A stretch of DNA of 5,883 bases from JBBDMU01 sp040878115 (GTDB lineage: Bacteria > Bacteroidota > Rhodothermia > Balneolales > Natronogracilivirgulaceae). The notes under the pieces are model-generated. The model was not told the DNA's origin, did not search any database, and worked only from the letters and a program-made list of their open reading frames with translations. Every line of letters begins with the position of its first letter. The stretch's first letter is position 1. The translations under genes were made by a program, and so were the position numbers. The stretch is from positions 1 to 5,883 of the forward strand of contig JBBDMV010000049.1 in NCBI GenBank assembly GCA_040878115.1, read 5' to 3'. Positions 1-5,883 of this stretch are shown piece by piece.

Positions 1-11
1 CTTTTCTTCAT
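1..11 (-). CDS. possible start of a gene running off the left edge
   Basis: An ATG on the minus strand at 9-11 is followed by two lysine codons before the window ends. A GGAG sequence lies 8 bases upstream of it, which is better ribosome-site spacing than the obg, accD or peptidase genes show. An N-terminal Met-Lys-Lys would suit a signal peptide, but three residues cannot show that. A 6-bp inverted repeat (gttgac at 15-20, gtcaac at 32-37) lies just upstream and could be an operator or chance. The product cannot be identified. The case rests only on the start codon and the GGAG. Confidence 0.22.
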
Positions 12-53
12 AAAGTTGACTCCGATTTTGTGTCAACCTATTACAGTATAAGA

Positions 54-221
54 CCGCCGGGCGAGACGCCTGTACCGGCGGGAGTTGTGTAAAGGGATAA
101 CCGGCCAATTTTTTGTCTGAGCGCCGGCGCCAGAGGATTGGAATTGAATACTTTAACGCCGGTGGGTGCGAGTTAAAATTGGCCTTGATTTTTTGTTACT
201 TTTGCATCAAGGCAAAAGTAA
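54..221. repeat. structured intergenic region with three successive inverted repeats
   Basis: This is the main content of the gene-poor stretch 12-386. Three perfect inverted repeats follow one another. The first is a 7-bp GC stem (54-60 with 75-81). The second is a 10-bp stem, ggccaatttt (103-112) with aaaattggcc (175-184), enclosing a 6-bp GC stem (124-129 with 157-162) and the 10-base palindrome gcgccggcgc (121-130). The third is a 10-bp stem, ttacttttgc (196-205) with gcaaaagtaa (212-221), closing a 6-base loop. A competing 7-bp pairing, ccttgat (183-189) with atcaagg (206-212), overlaps the second and third stems. No open reading frame with protein character was seen. From memory, the part around 181-221 resembles intergenic repeats common in Bacteroidota genomes; this is unverified. 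It could be an interspersed repeat, the obg 3' region or a small structured RNA. From 222 to 386 I see only unremarkable sequence. Confidence 0.5.
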
Positions 222-386
222 AGCGCTATGGAACTCATGAACCCTGAATACTCCATAAGCACCTTTGTTATAAACAGCCCAAGAATAGTCGACCAAAAAA
301 TCGAAAAGTGATATGGCTAATCGTATCGTATTGCTCATTCACAATTGGTCGTGGTTGTTCTGAACGATAAAGGTTTTTATTGGCCG

Positions 387-1370
387 TTACTCGCTGCTCA
401 TCTGTTCTCTTTTATTCCAGGTTTCCTCTTTCAGATGTTCAAGGTTATGGCTTGTCACAGCGGATATGGGTATGACGGGCACATCGAGGTTAACTTCCTG
501 ATCAAGTTTGAAGTCGGGTTTCAGGTCCATTTGGGAGACCACAACGATTCTTGGTTTTTCAAGTAAGTCGGCACGGTATTGAAAAAGTTCTTTACACAAG
601 ATCTTATATTCTGCTTTGACATCGTTCATACAGCTAATTACAAAAAGCAGGACTTTATTTCTTTCGATATGCCGAAGGAACCGGATGCCAAGGCCTTTCC
701 CTTCGTGAGCATCTTCAATGATCCCGGGTATATCGGCCATAACAAAACTCCGGTTATTGGGCAAGGCTACTACGCCCAGGTTGGGTTCAAGCGTTGTAAA
801 GGGGTAGTCGGCAATTTTAGGCCGGGCCGCTGATAGTGAAGCGAGAAGGGTGCTTTTCCCCGCATTTGGGAAGCCAACGAGCCCAACGTCGGCAATAAGC
901 TTCAACTCGATTTCAACAGTTATTTCTTCACCTTCTTCTCCGTCCTGGGCGTAGCGTGGGGCCTGGTTGGTTGATGATTTAAAATTACTGTTCCCCAATC
1001 CGCCACGGCCGCTTTTAGCTATGACTAGTTTTTTACCGTCTTCGGTAATTTCGCCGAGCCGCCTGCGTGTGCCAAATTCATAGGCTTCCGTTCCTAAAGG
1101 AACATCCAGTACAATATCTTCTCCATTTTTACCCGTTCGCTTGCCCCCTTCGCCGTGGCCCCCACGTTTGGCCTTGAGGTATTTTTTGTACCGAAGGTCG
1201 AGAAGGGTGTTCATTTGAGCATTGCCGTGTAGTATGATATGTCCCCCTCGTCCGCCATCTCCGCCGTCAGGGCCACCTTTGGGGACGTACTTTTCCCTAC
1301 GGAAGTGAACAGAACCGTTGCCGCCGTTCCCGGCTTTTAGATAAAGTTTGGCATAGTCGGCAAATCGCAT
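387..1370 (-). CDS. obg: Obg family GTPase, ribosome assembly and stress control
   Basis: A 327-residue P-loop GTPase of the Obg/CgtA family, a cytoplasmic protein that binds the large ribosomal subunit and links its assembly to GTP and stress-nucleotide levels. Residues 1 to about 157 form the glycine-rich Obg fold (GNGGNGS at 14-20; GGPDGGDGGRGG at 32-43). The G domain follows: G1 GFPNAGKS (166-173), switch threonines TT (192-193), G3 DIPG (213-216), G4 SQMD (279-282) and G5 SAV (303-305). The G4 motif departs from the usual N/TKxD: serine and glutamine replace the first two residues, while the specificity aspartate is kept. There is no C-terminal OCT domain, and the charged tail ends soon after G5, as in many Gram-negative members. 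The ATG start gives the standard MRFADYAKLY opening of the family. No Shine-Dalgarno sequence precedes it. The gene follows the peptidase gene on the same strand across a repeat-filled gap. Confidence 0.97.
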   Translation of the reverse strand: MRFADYAKLYLKAGNGGNGSVHFRREKYVPKGGPDGGDGGRGGHIILHGNAQMNTLLDLRYKKYLKAKRGGHGEGGKRTGKNGEDIVLDVPLGTEAYEFGTRRRLGEITEDGKKLVIAKSGRGGLGNSNFKSSTNQAPRYAQDGEEGEEITVEIELKLIADVGLVGFPNAGKSTLLASLSAARPKIADYPFTTLEPNLGVVALPNNRSFVMADIPGIIEDAHEGKGLGIRFLRHIERNKVLLFVISCMNDVKAEYKILCKELFQYRADLLEKPRIVVVSQMDLKPDFKLDQEVNLDVPVIPISAVTSHNLEHLKEETWNKREQMSSE

Positions 1371-1411
1371 GATGTTCGTTGGTTATAATGGTATTTCAGG
1401 AAGAGTGGGTT

Positions 1412-1579
1412 AACCACAAAGGGCACCACGTTCACTAAGGTTTTCTTTTTTTATTTTGTGTACTTCGCGTACTTTGGGGTTAGACTTTAACCACGAAGAG
1501 CACTAAGGTCACTAAGTTATTAATGTTTTTTGGCCCAGTTCCACTTAGTGTACTTCGTGTACTTTGTGGTTAGACTTTA
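1412..1579. repeat. two tandem imperfect inverted repeats overlapping the peptidase stop codon
   Basis: Two related stem-loops fill most of the gap between the peptidase gene and obg. Left arms are at 1412-1439 and 1489-1516 (23 of 28 bases identical, both opening aaccac and closing cactaag). Right arms are at 1454-1489 and 1544-1579 (32 of 36 identical, exactly 90 bp apart). Within the second unit the arms pair at 22 of 28 positions (1489-1516 with 1544-1571); the first unit is more degraded (19 of 28). The right arm of the second unit includes the TAA stop codon of the peptidase gene (complement of 1577-1579). The motif resembles a family of dispersed intergenic repeats of the aaccacaaag/ctttgtggtt type that I recall from many bacterial genomes; that match comes from memory. 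No T-run follows on the coding strand, so it is not a classical terminator, though the stems could protect mRNA 3' ends. Confidence 0.8.
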
Positions 1580-3766
1580 CAAGTTTTTCAGTACATATTC
1601 ATGCATCATTTCGTACAGGTGCCTGCGTGAGTTTCCGCCTCCGATAGCGTGTGCCCGGTTCGGGTAGAACATACTTTCAAACTGGACGTCTGCTTCTATT
1701 AAGGCATCTACCATTTCAATGGAGTGCTGGAAGTGGACATTATCATCCCCCGTCCCGTGCGCGAGAAGGTAGTTTCCTTTTATTTTATCGGCTACGTTTA
1801 CAGGGGCATAGTTGTTGTAGCCACTGGGGTTGCGCTGTGGGGTTTGCATGTATCGCTCGGTGTAAATGGTATCGTAATACCGCCAGTCTGTTACGGGGGC
1901 AACGGCAATAGCCATTGAAAATATATCGGCCCCGTAAGCCAGTGCCAAAGATGATACATAGCCTCCATAGCTCCATCCCCATATGCCAATGCGATTGGCA
2001 TCCACGTAGGGAAGAGAAGCCAGCTGTTCGGCGGCTTCAATCTGATCTTCTGTTTCATATTCGCCCAAACGCTTGTACACCTGTTGGCTGAATGCCTGGC
2101 CGCGTCCACCGGTCCCGCGATTGTCTATGGCAAAGACAAGGTAACCTTGTGTGGCGAGATAGCGGTGCCACAGGTGACGGTCACTTCCTTCATAGCTATT
2201 TTGGACGACCTGGCTGCCTGGCCCTCCGTAAACATAAACCAGCACGGGGTACTCTTTGGTTTCATCGAAATCCAAAGGTTTCAGCCAGTAAGCATTTAGC
2301 TCTACCGAGTCGGCCACGGTGATGGTGGTATATTCTTTTACCGGAAAATTAAAGGTACTGATCCGTTCTTCAAGTTCGGTGTTATCTTCAAGAGTCTGCA
2401 GCTGCTCTCCATTACCGTCATGCAGGGTCACGACTTGCGGATGATCGTCGGATGTCAGATAGTTGAGGTAGTATGAGAAATCAGGGGCCATGTTGACGGT
2501 GTTCCATCCAGGAGTGGTGCTCAGGCGTTCTTTTCCGGTCCCGTCTGCATTTATGCGGTAAAAATGCCGTTCCAGCGGGGAGTCTTCAGTGCTGAGGTAG
2601 TAGAAGGTTTGGCTTTCTTCATCAAATCCTTGATAACGGGTTACTTCCCAATGGCCTGAGGTGACCTGGCGGATTAAGTTGCCATTCATGTCATACAGGT
2701 AAATATGGTTGTAACCGTCTTCTTCGCTGACGTAAATGAATTGCTCGCCGTTTTCCAAAAACGTGAGGTCATCGTTTATGTTGATCCATGCATCGCTGGT
2801 TTCGGTTTTGATGATGCGGGTTTCCCCGCTGTTTACATCGGCCAGCATTAAGTCCAGCCTGTTTTGCAGCCGATTCATACGCCGGATGGATAGTATTTCC
2901 GGGTCCTGCGTCCATTTAACCCTCGGTATGTACGGGTCGGTTTCTTCTCCGATATCCATCCAGGTGGTCTCTGCGGTTTCGATTTCATAGACCCCGATAG
3001 TTACGATGGAATTTCGGTACCCTGCTTTGGGATATTTAAAGCGGAGCTCCCCGGGGTAATCACCCGTCCATTGCTGTATGACAAATTCTTTTACATGGCT
3101 TTCATCAAAACGGTAAAAAGAAATACGTTGGCCATCTGGTGACCAGGAAAATGTTTTGGTTAAATAAAACTCTTCTTCATACACCCAATCTGCCGCACCG
3201 TTTATGATCTCATTTGTTTTGCCGTCAAAAGTGATCTGGGTTTCTGTGCCGCTTTCCAGGTTAACCAGGAAGAGATTGTTTTCACGGAAAAAGGCAACCT
3301 GGTTTCCCTGTGGGGAAAAGGTAGCGTATGATTGCTTAGCCTCACCTTCGGTAAGCTTGGTTAGTTCACGGGTTTTCAGATCGAAGACATAAAAGTGAGA
3401 TTGTGTGCTTCGCCTCCATAAATATTCCACATCTGTTTCGATCAGCACCTGGCTTTCATCATCAGAAAACGAATAATCTTCTATGCGGATGGGATTGGTC
3501 CAGCCTTCGGGTATCAGTTCCTTTGATGATAAAATAACTTCAGAGGAATCATCAACTATACTATTTTTGTGGATTTCTACGGTACCTTCTTCATGGTTAT
3601 CCTCCAGAGATGTGTAAAATTCACCATCCTGCATCCAGTTCACGCTACTGATTGTTTGAGGCACAAAGGAACCGTCAAAAAGATGGTCAAAGGTCAACTG
3701 GTTTTCTTGCGCCTGCAATTGTATTGAGAACAACAGCAGGATTAATAAAAAGCCTGTCTTTTTCAT
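1577..3766 (-). CDS. secreted dipeptidyl peptidase IV family serine peptidase (S9B)
   Basis: A 729-residue prolyl oligopeptidase-clan enzyme predicted to release N-terminal dipeptides, typically X-Pro or X-Ala, from peptides outside the cytoplasm. Residues 1-20 form a Sec signal peptide: Lys-Lys, a Leu/Ile-rich core, and probable cleavage after QAQ. Residues of about 40-480 form the beta-propeller, with several SPDG/SPQG-type blade turns (150-154, 209-212). It carries DWVYEEEF (193-200), whose glutamates bind the substrate amino terminus in DPP IV, and Arg118 in LWRRS, matching human Arg125. The alpha/beta-hydrolase domain has Tyr513 in YGGPGSQ (oxyanion tyrosine), nucleophile Ser599 in GWSYGGY, Asp674 in GTGDDNVHF and His706 in NRAHAIGG, so the catalytic set is complete. 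Length fits the family. A likely role is peptide nutrition or processing of periplasmic peptides. An acylaminoacyl peptidase is less likely because the EEE motif is present. The ATG start is fixed by the signal peptide. No ribosome site is visible upstream. Confidence 0.95.
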   Translation of the reverse strand: MKKTGFLLILLLFSIQLQAQENQLTFDHLFDGSFVPQTISSVNWMQDGEFYTSLEDNHEEGTVEIHKNSIVDDSSEVILSSKELIPEGWTNPIRIEDYSFSDDESQVLIETDVEYLWRRSTQSHFYVFDLKTRELTKLTEGEAKQSYATFSPQGNQVAFFRENNLFLVNLESGTETQITFDGKTNEIINGAADWVYEEEFYLTKTFSWSPDGQRISFYRFDESHVKEFVIQQWTGDYPGELRFKYPKAGYRNSIVTIGVYEIETAETTWMDIGEETDPYIPRVKWTQDPEILSIRRMNRLQNRLDLMLADVNSGETRIIKTETSDAWININDDLTFLENGEQFIYVSEEDGYNHIYLYDMNGNLIRQVTSGHWEVTRYQGFDEESQTFYYLSTEDSPLERHFYRINADGTGKERLSTTPGWNTVNMAPDFSYYLNYLTSDDHPQVVTLHDGNGEQLQTLEDNTELEERISTFNFPVKEYTTITVADSVELNAYWLKPLDFDETKEYPVLVYVYGGPGSQVVQNSYEGSDRHLWHRYLATQGYLVFAIDNRGTGGRGQAFSQQVYKRLGEYETEDQIEAAEQLASLPYVDANRIGIWGWSYGGYVSSLALAYGADIFSMAIAVAPVTDWRYYDTIYTERYMQTPQRNPSGYNNYAPVNVADKIKGNYLLAHGTGDDNVHFQHSIEMVDALIEADVQFESMFYPNRAHAIGGGNSRRHLYEMMHEYVLKNL

Positions 3767-3902
3767 TCGGTTTGTGAATAGTTAATGTTCAGTAGTCAGT
3801 GTGTCCGGCGTCCGCATCTAAATAGAGTTGACAGTTCAATAAACACATAACGTTTTGGTTGCGGTTAATTCGCATATTTATTGACTTCATAGCCTGAGTG
3901 TT

Positions 3903-3944
3903 ATCAAAACAACCAGCAACAAACAACAAACTACCAACAACCGC
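3903..3944 (-). repeat. G/T-rich low-complexity stretch just after accD
   Basis: On the plus strand this is almost all A and C, built from aacaac and accaac-like steps. On the coding strand it reads as G/T-rich sequence beginning directly after the accD stop codon. It has no coding potential. The rest of the gap (3767-3902) shows no clear promoter or terminator. The stretch resembles the G/T-rich sequence that follows the tsaB stop codon, which may mean a shared origin or simply shared composition. Confidence 0.4.
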
Positions 3945-4790
3945 CTAATATTTTTGCTGAACAAGATTTAATAACCTGGACAGTTTACTCTTCATCTGGG
4001 TCCGGGGAATGATAAAGTCGAGAAAGCCATGATCGAGAAGGTATTCGGCTTTTTGGAAACCGTCAGGCAGATCACGGCCAATAGTCTGACGAATAATACG
4101 TGGTCCTGCAAAGCCGATAAGCGATCCGGGTTCGGCCACATTGAAATCTCCCAGCATGGCAAAACTGGCAGTTACACCACCGGTGGTTGGGTTTGTGAGG
4201 TAGGAGATATAAGGAACCCCAGCCTCGTGTAATTGCGCGAGCTTTGCTGATGTTTTTGCCATTTGCATTAGGCTCAATACGCTTTCCATCATGCGGGCTC
4301 CCCCTGATTGGGAAATAATGATGAGCGGGATTTTATTTTTTCTGGCATGGTCTATCGCGATCCCAATCCGCTCACCGACAACAGAGCCCATACTCCCGCC
4401 AATAAAGCGGAAATCCATACAGGCTACTACTATTTTTTCTTCTTTCATCTTACCGATGCCTACCCGGACGGCATCCGTTAAGCCGGTTTTGGTTTGAAAT
4501 TCTTCGAGCCTTTGCGTGTATTTTTTGCGGTCCTCAAAATCCAGGGGATCAGCGGATTTAATATTTGCACCCAGTTCTTCGAACTCATTATAATCGAACA
4601 GGATGGAAAAATATTCCTTGCTGCCAATAGGAAAATGATGTCCGCTGGCAGGGTCCACCCAGTAATTATCCTCCAGTTCCCGACGGTGAATGGTTTCACC
4701 GGTTGTTGGGACCTTTACCCAGACCCCCTCAGGCATTTCCTTGGGTGTATTTGTTCGAATGTTGGATCCTTGTCGTTTAAACCAGCTCAT
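3945..4790 (-). CDS. accD: acetyl-CoA carboxylase carboxyltransferase subunit beta
   Basis: A 281-residue beta subunit of the carboxyltransferase half of acetyl-CoA carboxylase. With AccA it moves the carboxyl group from biotin on AccB to acetyl-CoA, giving malonyl-CoA for fatty acid synthesis in the cytoplasm. The family opening is present (MSWFKR, then PEGVW at 20-24), followed by the crotonase-like core with SQSGGARMMES (160-170), NPTTGGVTASFAMLGD (200-215) and GFAGPRIIRQT (226-236). The four cysteines that bind zinc in E. coli AccD (27, 30, 46, 49) are Val27, Thr30, Asp46 and Ser49 here, so there is no zinc ribbon; as I recall, Bacteroidota AccD proteins share this loss. The reading frame is open to an earlier ATG at 4884-4886, but the extra 32 residues are translated octamer repeat and unlike any AccD, so 4790 is chosen. 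No Shine-Dalgarno sequence is visible. accA is not in the window. Confidence 0.96.
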   Translation of the reverse strand: MSWFKRQGSNIRTNTPKEMPEGVWVKVPTTGETIHRRELEDNYWVDPASGHHFPIGSKEYFSILFDYNEFEELGANIKSADPLDFEDRKKYTQRLEEFQTKTGLTDAVRVGIGKMKEEKIVVACMDFRFIGGSMGSVVGERIGIAIDHARKNKIPLIIISQSGGARMMESVLSLMQMAKTSAKLAQLHEAGVPYISYLTNPTTGGVTASFAMLGDFNVAEPGSLIGFAGPRIIRQTIGRDLPDGFQKAEYLLDHGFLDFIIPRTQMKSKLSRLLNLVQQKY

Positions 4791-4817
4791 AATTTTGTAT
4801 GCTTCGCTTTTGTTGTT

Positions 4818-4846
4818 TGTATATTTGTACGCTTTGCTTTGGTAAA
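4818..4846 (-). promoter_or_regulatory. weak candidate promoter for accD
   Basis: On the minus strand TTTACC (4841-4846) and TATACA (4818-4823) are separated by 17 bases. Each matches the general sigma-70 boxes at 4 of 6 positions, and the second box lies 27 bases before the accD start. No Bacteroidota-type TAnnTTTG box is present. In such AT-rich repetitive sequence a match of this quality can arise by chance. Confidence 0.18.
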
Positions 4847-4920
4847 TTGGCGGATTGCTTTGATAAATTGGTAGATTGACCACCAATTTATCAATTTACA
4901 AGTTTACCAATTCACCAACC
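4839..4920. repeat. inverted array of AT-rich octamer repeats between tsaB and accD
   Basis: The sequence is built from degenerate 8-base units. The left half has ttggtaaa, ttggcgga and ttggtaga (4839-4875, with one phase break). The right half has caatttat, caatttac, aagtttac and caattcac (4884-4915), which are the same unit reversed and complemented. At the centre lies a perfect 12-bp inverted repeat, 4861-4872 with 4882-4893, around a 9-base loop. The array ends about a dozen bases from the tsaB stop codon and runs up to the accD promoter zone. On the mRNA it would fold into a long AT-rich hairpin. It has no coding role, although it happens to keep a reading frame open upstream of accD. 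From memory, similar ttggtaaattgg arrays occur between genes in other Bacteroidota. Confidence 0.7.
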
Positions 4921-4931
4921 CCGCCAACCCA

Positions 4932-5600
4932 CTAATAATAAGGTTCAAATTGTTCAGGCGCGACTTTTTTTATAAGGGATGCCTGAGGACTATGTTGTTG
5001 GGTATGCCACAGATCGAATAGCTCGATCAAATTAACGGCTGAGATAACTTCATCACCTACGGTCCTGGAATTTCTGTAAACCTCACTGGCCAGCCGTTCT
5101 ATGCCTGTGCCTGCGATTAAGTCGTTTTCTTTGATGATGGGGCCAAAATCAGTCAATGGCTTTATTGAATTTTCTCCTTCTGAAAGGGGGCGGCCTTCAT
5201 CAAAAACAAAAGCCTGATGATAAAGATGCTTACGTCTTGCATCGAGCACAGCATGAATACGTTTGGCTTCCGGATGTTTTTTCTTTGCGCCCATACCAAT
5301 CGCTGACAGCGTATTGGCAGCATAAAAGTTGACGTTCGAACCAAACAGCATTCCTTTCACGGCACTGCTGCCTACACGGAGCCCGGTATAGGAACCGGGC
5401 CCGGCACTTAAAATGATCCCGTCAAGATCGGTAAGTTCAATACCGCTATTATTGATCAGCTCATCCGTAAATACAAACACCATTTCAGAATGAATGCCGG
5501 TGCCAACTTGTTTGAGCTCTTTGGCTTCCTGTCCGTCTAGCCTTAAGGCCACCGAGCAAACGGCTGTGGCGGTTTCTATAGCAAGGATATTATGAGGCAA
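4932..5600 (-). CDS. tsaB: tRNA t6A37 synthesis protein TsaB
   Basis: A 222-residue actin-like ATPase-fold protein (the E. coli homologue is of similar length). TsaB is the non-catalytic partner of TsaD and, with TsaE and TsaC, places threonylcarbamoyl on adenosine 37 of ANN-decoding tRNAs in the cytoplasm. The family signature is clear: ILAIETATAVCSVAL (5-19), His37 in GIHSEM, the GPGSYTGLRVG loop (67-77), the NTLSAIG segment (96-102) and DARRKHLYHQAF (120-131). It lacks the metal-site histidines of TsaD and is too short for TsaD. The predicted start is TTG at 5598-5600. There is no ATG in this frame before the upstream in-frame stop at 5619-5621, and a later start would cut into the first beta strand. 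The protein ends in a short QFEPYY tail. It is the first gene of the co-directional set in this window. Confidence 0.95.
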   Translation of the reverse strand: MPHNILAIETATAVCSVALRLDGQEAKELKQVGTGIHSEMVFVFTDELINNSGIELTDLDGIILSAGPGSYTGLRVGSSAVKGMLFGSNVNFYAANTLSAIGMGAKKKHPEAKRIHAVLDARRKHLYHQAFVFDEGRPLSEGENSIKPLTDFGPIIKENDLIAGTGIERLASEVYRNSRTVGDEVISAVNLIELFDLWHTQQHSPQASLIKKVAPEQFEPYY

Positions 5601-5611
5601 AATGAGGACCT
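5598..5611 (-). promoter_or_regulatory. ribosome site and TTG start of tsaB
   Basis: An AGG triplet (complement of 5609-5611) lies 8 bases before the TTG at 5598-5600. The only other candidate start between the in-frame stop at 5619-5621 and this TTG is an adjacent ATT. The AGG is a weak match, but it supports TTG as the real start. Confidence 0.4.
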
Positions 5612-5781
5612 GATTATGTTATGCAATGGATAAAATATTCGAAAGCGTTTTAAAATAAGAATAAAATAAATATGGGGTTTGAGTTAACCGCGAGTATTTG
5701 TGGGAAGATTAACCCTATATGCTGCATAGTAATTAAATTAATAACCTGAGTTCGGTTAAAAAATGATTTTATTGGGGCCAG

Positions 5782-5827
5782 GCAATGTACGTTAACCCTT
5801 TCAGGGTTGCTTACTATTGATCATTGC
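5782..5827. repeat. nested hairpin like a REP-type intergenic repeat
   Basis: A perfect 6-bp stem aaccct (5794-5799) with agggtt (5803-5808) closes a 3-base loop. It sits inside an outer 6-bp pairing, gcaatg (5782-5787) with cattgc (5822-5827). From memory, aaccctttcagggtt-type hairpins recur between genes in Bacteroidota and relatives, so this may be one copy of an interspersed repeat. The rest of 5601-5883 is AT-rich, with several ttaacc-like words (5684, 5708, 5792, 5874), no credible reading frame, and no clear tsaB promoter. Confidence 0.4.
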
Positions 5828-5883
5828 ACGGGGCTGTATCAAAAGTATAAATACATTTTAGTCAACCTTAATTATTAACCTTT

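Noticed and set aside
228..311. 27-codon reading frame on the plus strand starting ATGGAACTC
   Set aside because: It is short, lies beside the stem-loop cluster, has no ribosome site and resembles no known peptide family.
345..833. Plus-strand frames antisense to obg
   Set aside because: They overlap the obg coding frame on the opposite strand and show no protein-like features.
1412..1571. CRISPR array or intrinsic terminator
   Set aside because: There are only two diverged palindromic units with unequal spacing and no spacer pattern, and no T-run follows the stems on the coding strand.
4494..4874. 126-residue plus-strand frame antisense to accD
   Set aside because: It lies wholly opposite accD and the octamer array and shows no domain character; the accD frame explains the conservation.
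4791..4886. Extended AccD N-terminus of 32 residues starting at 4886
   Set aside because: The extension translates the octamer repeat array, giving the duplicated peptide PIYQS, and AccD homologues begin at the MSWFKR position.
4932..5600. TsaD instead of TsaB
   Set aside because: At 222 residues it is too short for TsaD and lacks the HxxxH metal site, while the GPGSYTGLR loop and overall length fit TsaB.
1..5883. Mobile island, defence system or other new multi-gene system
   Set aside because: No transposase, integrase, tRNA gene, toxin-antitoxin pair or defence domain is present; the genes are intact, co-directional and mostly housekeeping.

Overview
The window is a compact stretch of bacterial chromosome with four intact protein genes. 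All four lie on the minus strand, in transcription order tsaB, accD, a secreted dipeptidyl peptidase IV-like peptidase, and obg. They look like core genes of a Bacteroidota-type bacterium, most likely from the Balneolota/Rhodothermota side. Three things suggest this: the AccD has lost the zinc-ribbon cysteines, as I recall for Bacteroidota AccD; the peptidase is an S9B enzyme of the kind common in this group; and three of the four genes have no Shine-Dalgarno sequence before the start. The lineage is inferred from protein character, not from a search.

Layout from right to left, following transcription. Positions 5883-5601 are non-coding and contain a hairpin motif like a REP element. Next is tsaB (5600-4932), which has a TTG start. 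A 141-bp gap follows, filled largely by an inverted array of AT-rich octamers. Then come accD (4790-3945), a 178-bp gap that begins with a G/T-rich stretch on the coding strand, and the peptidase (3766-1577). The 206-bp gap after it is mostly two tandem imperfect inverted repeats, and one repeat arm supplies the peptidase stop codon. Last are obg (1370-387) and about 375 bp without a convincing gene, holding several nested or successive stem-loops. A minus-strand ATG preceded by GGAG at the extreme left edge may begin another gene.

The four proteins do not form one pathway. TsaB supports the t6A modification of tRNA, AccD supplies the carboxyltransferase beta subunit for malonyl-CoA synthesis, and Obg is an essential GTPase linked to ribosome assembly. 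The peptidase trims exported peptides and is the only non-housekeeping member. Gaps of 141-206 bp mean co-transcription is possible but not shown.

I see no evidence of a new multi-gene system. The most unusual material is non-coding: each gap holds a different repetitive or palindromic element, and three of these begin at, or within a base of, a stop codon. The protein oddities are a non-canonical G4 motif (SQMD) in Obg and the cysteine-free N-terminus of AccD.
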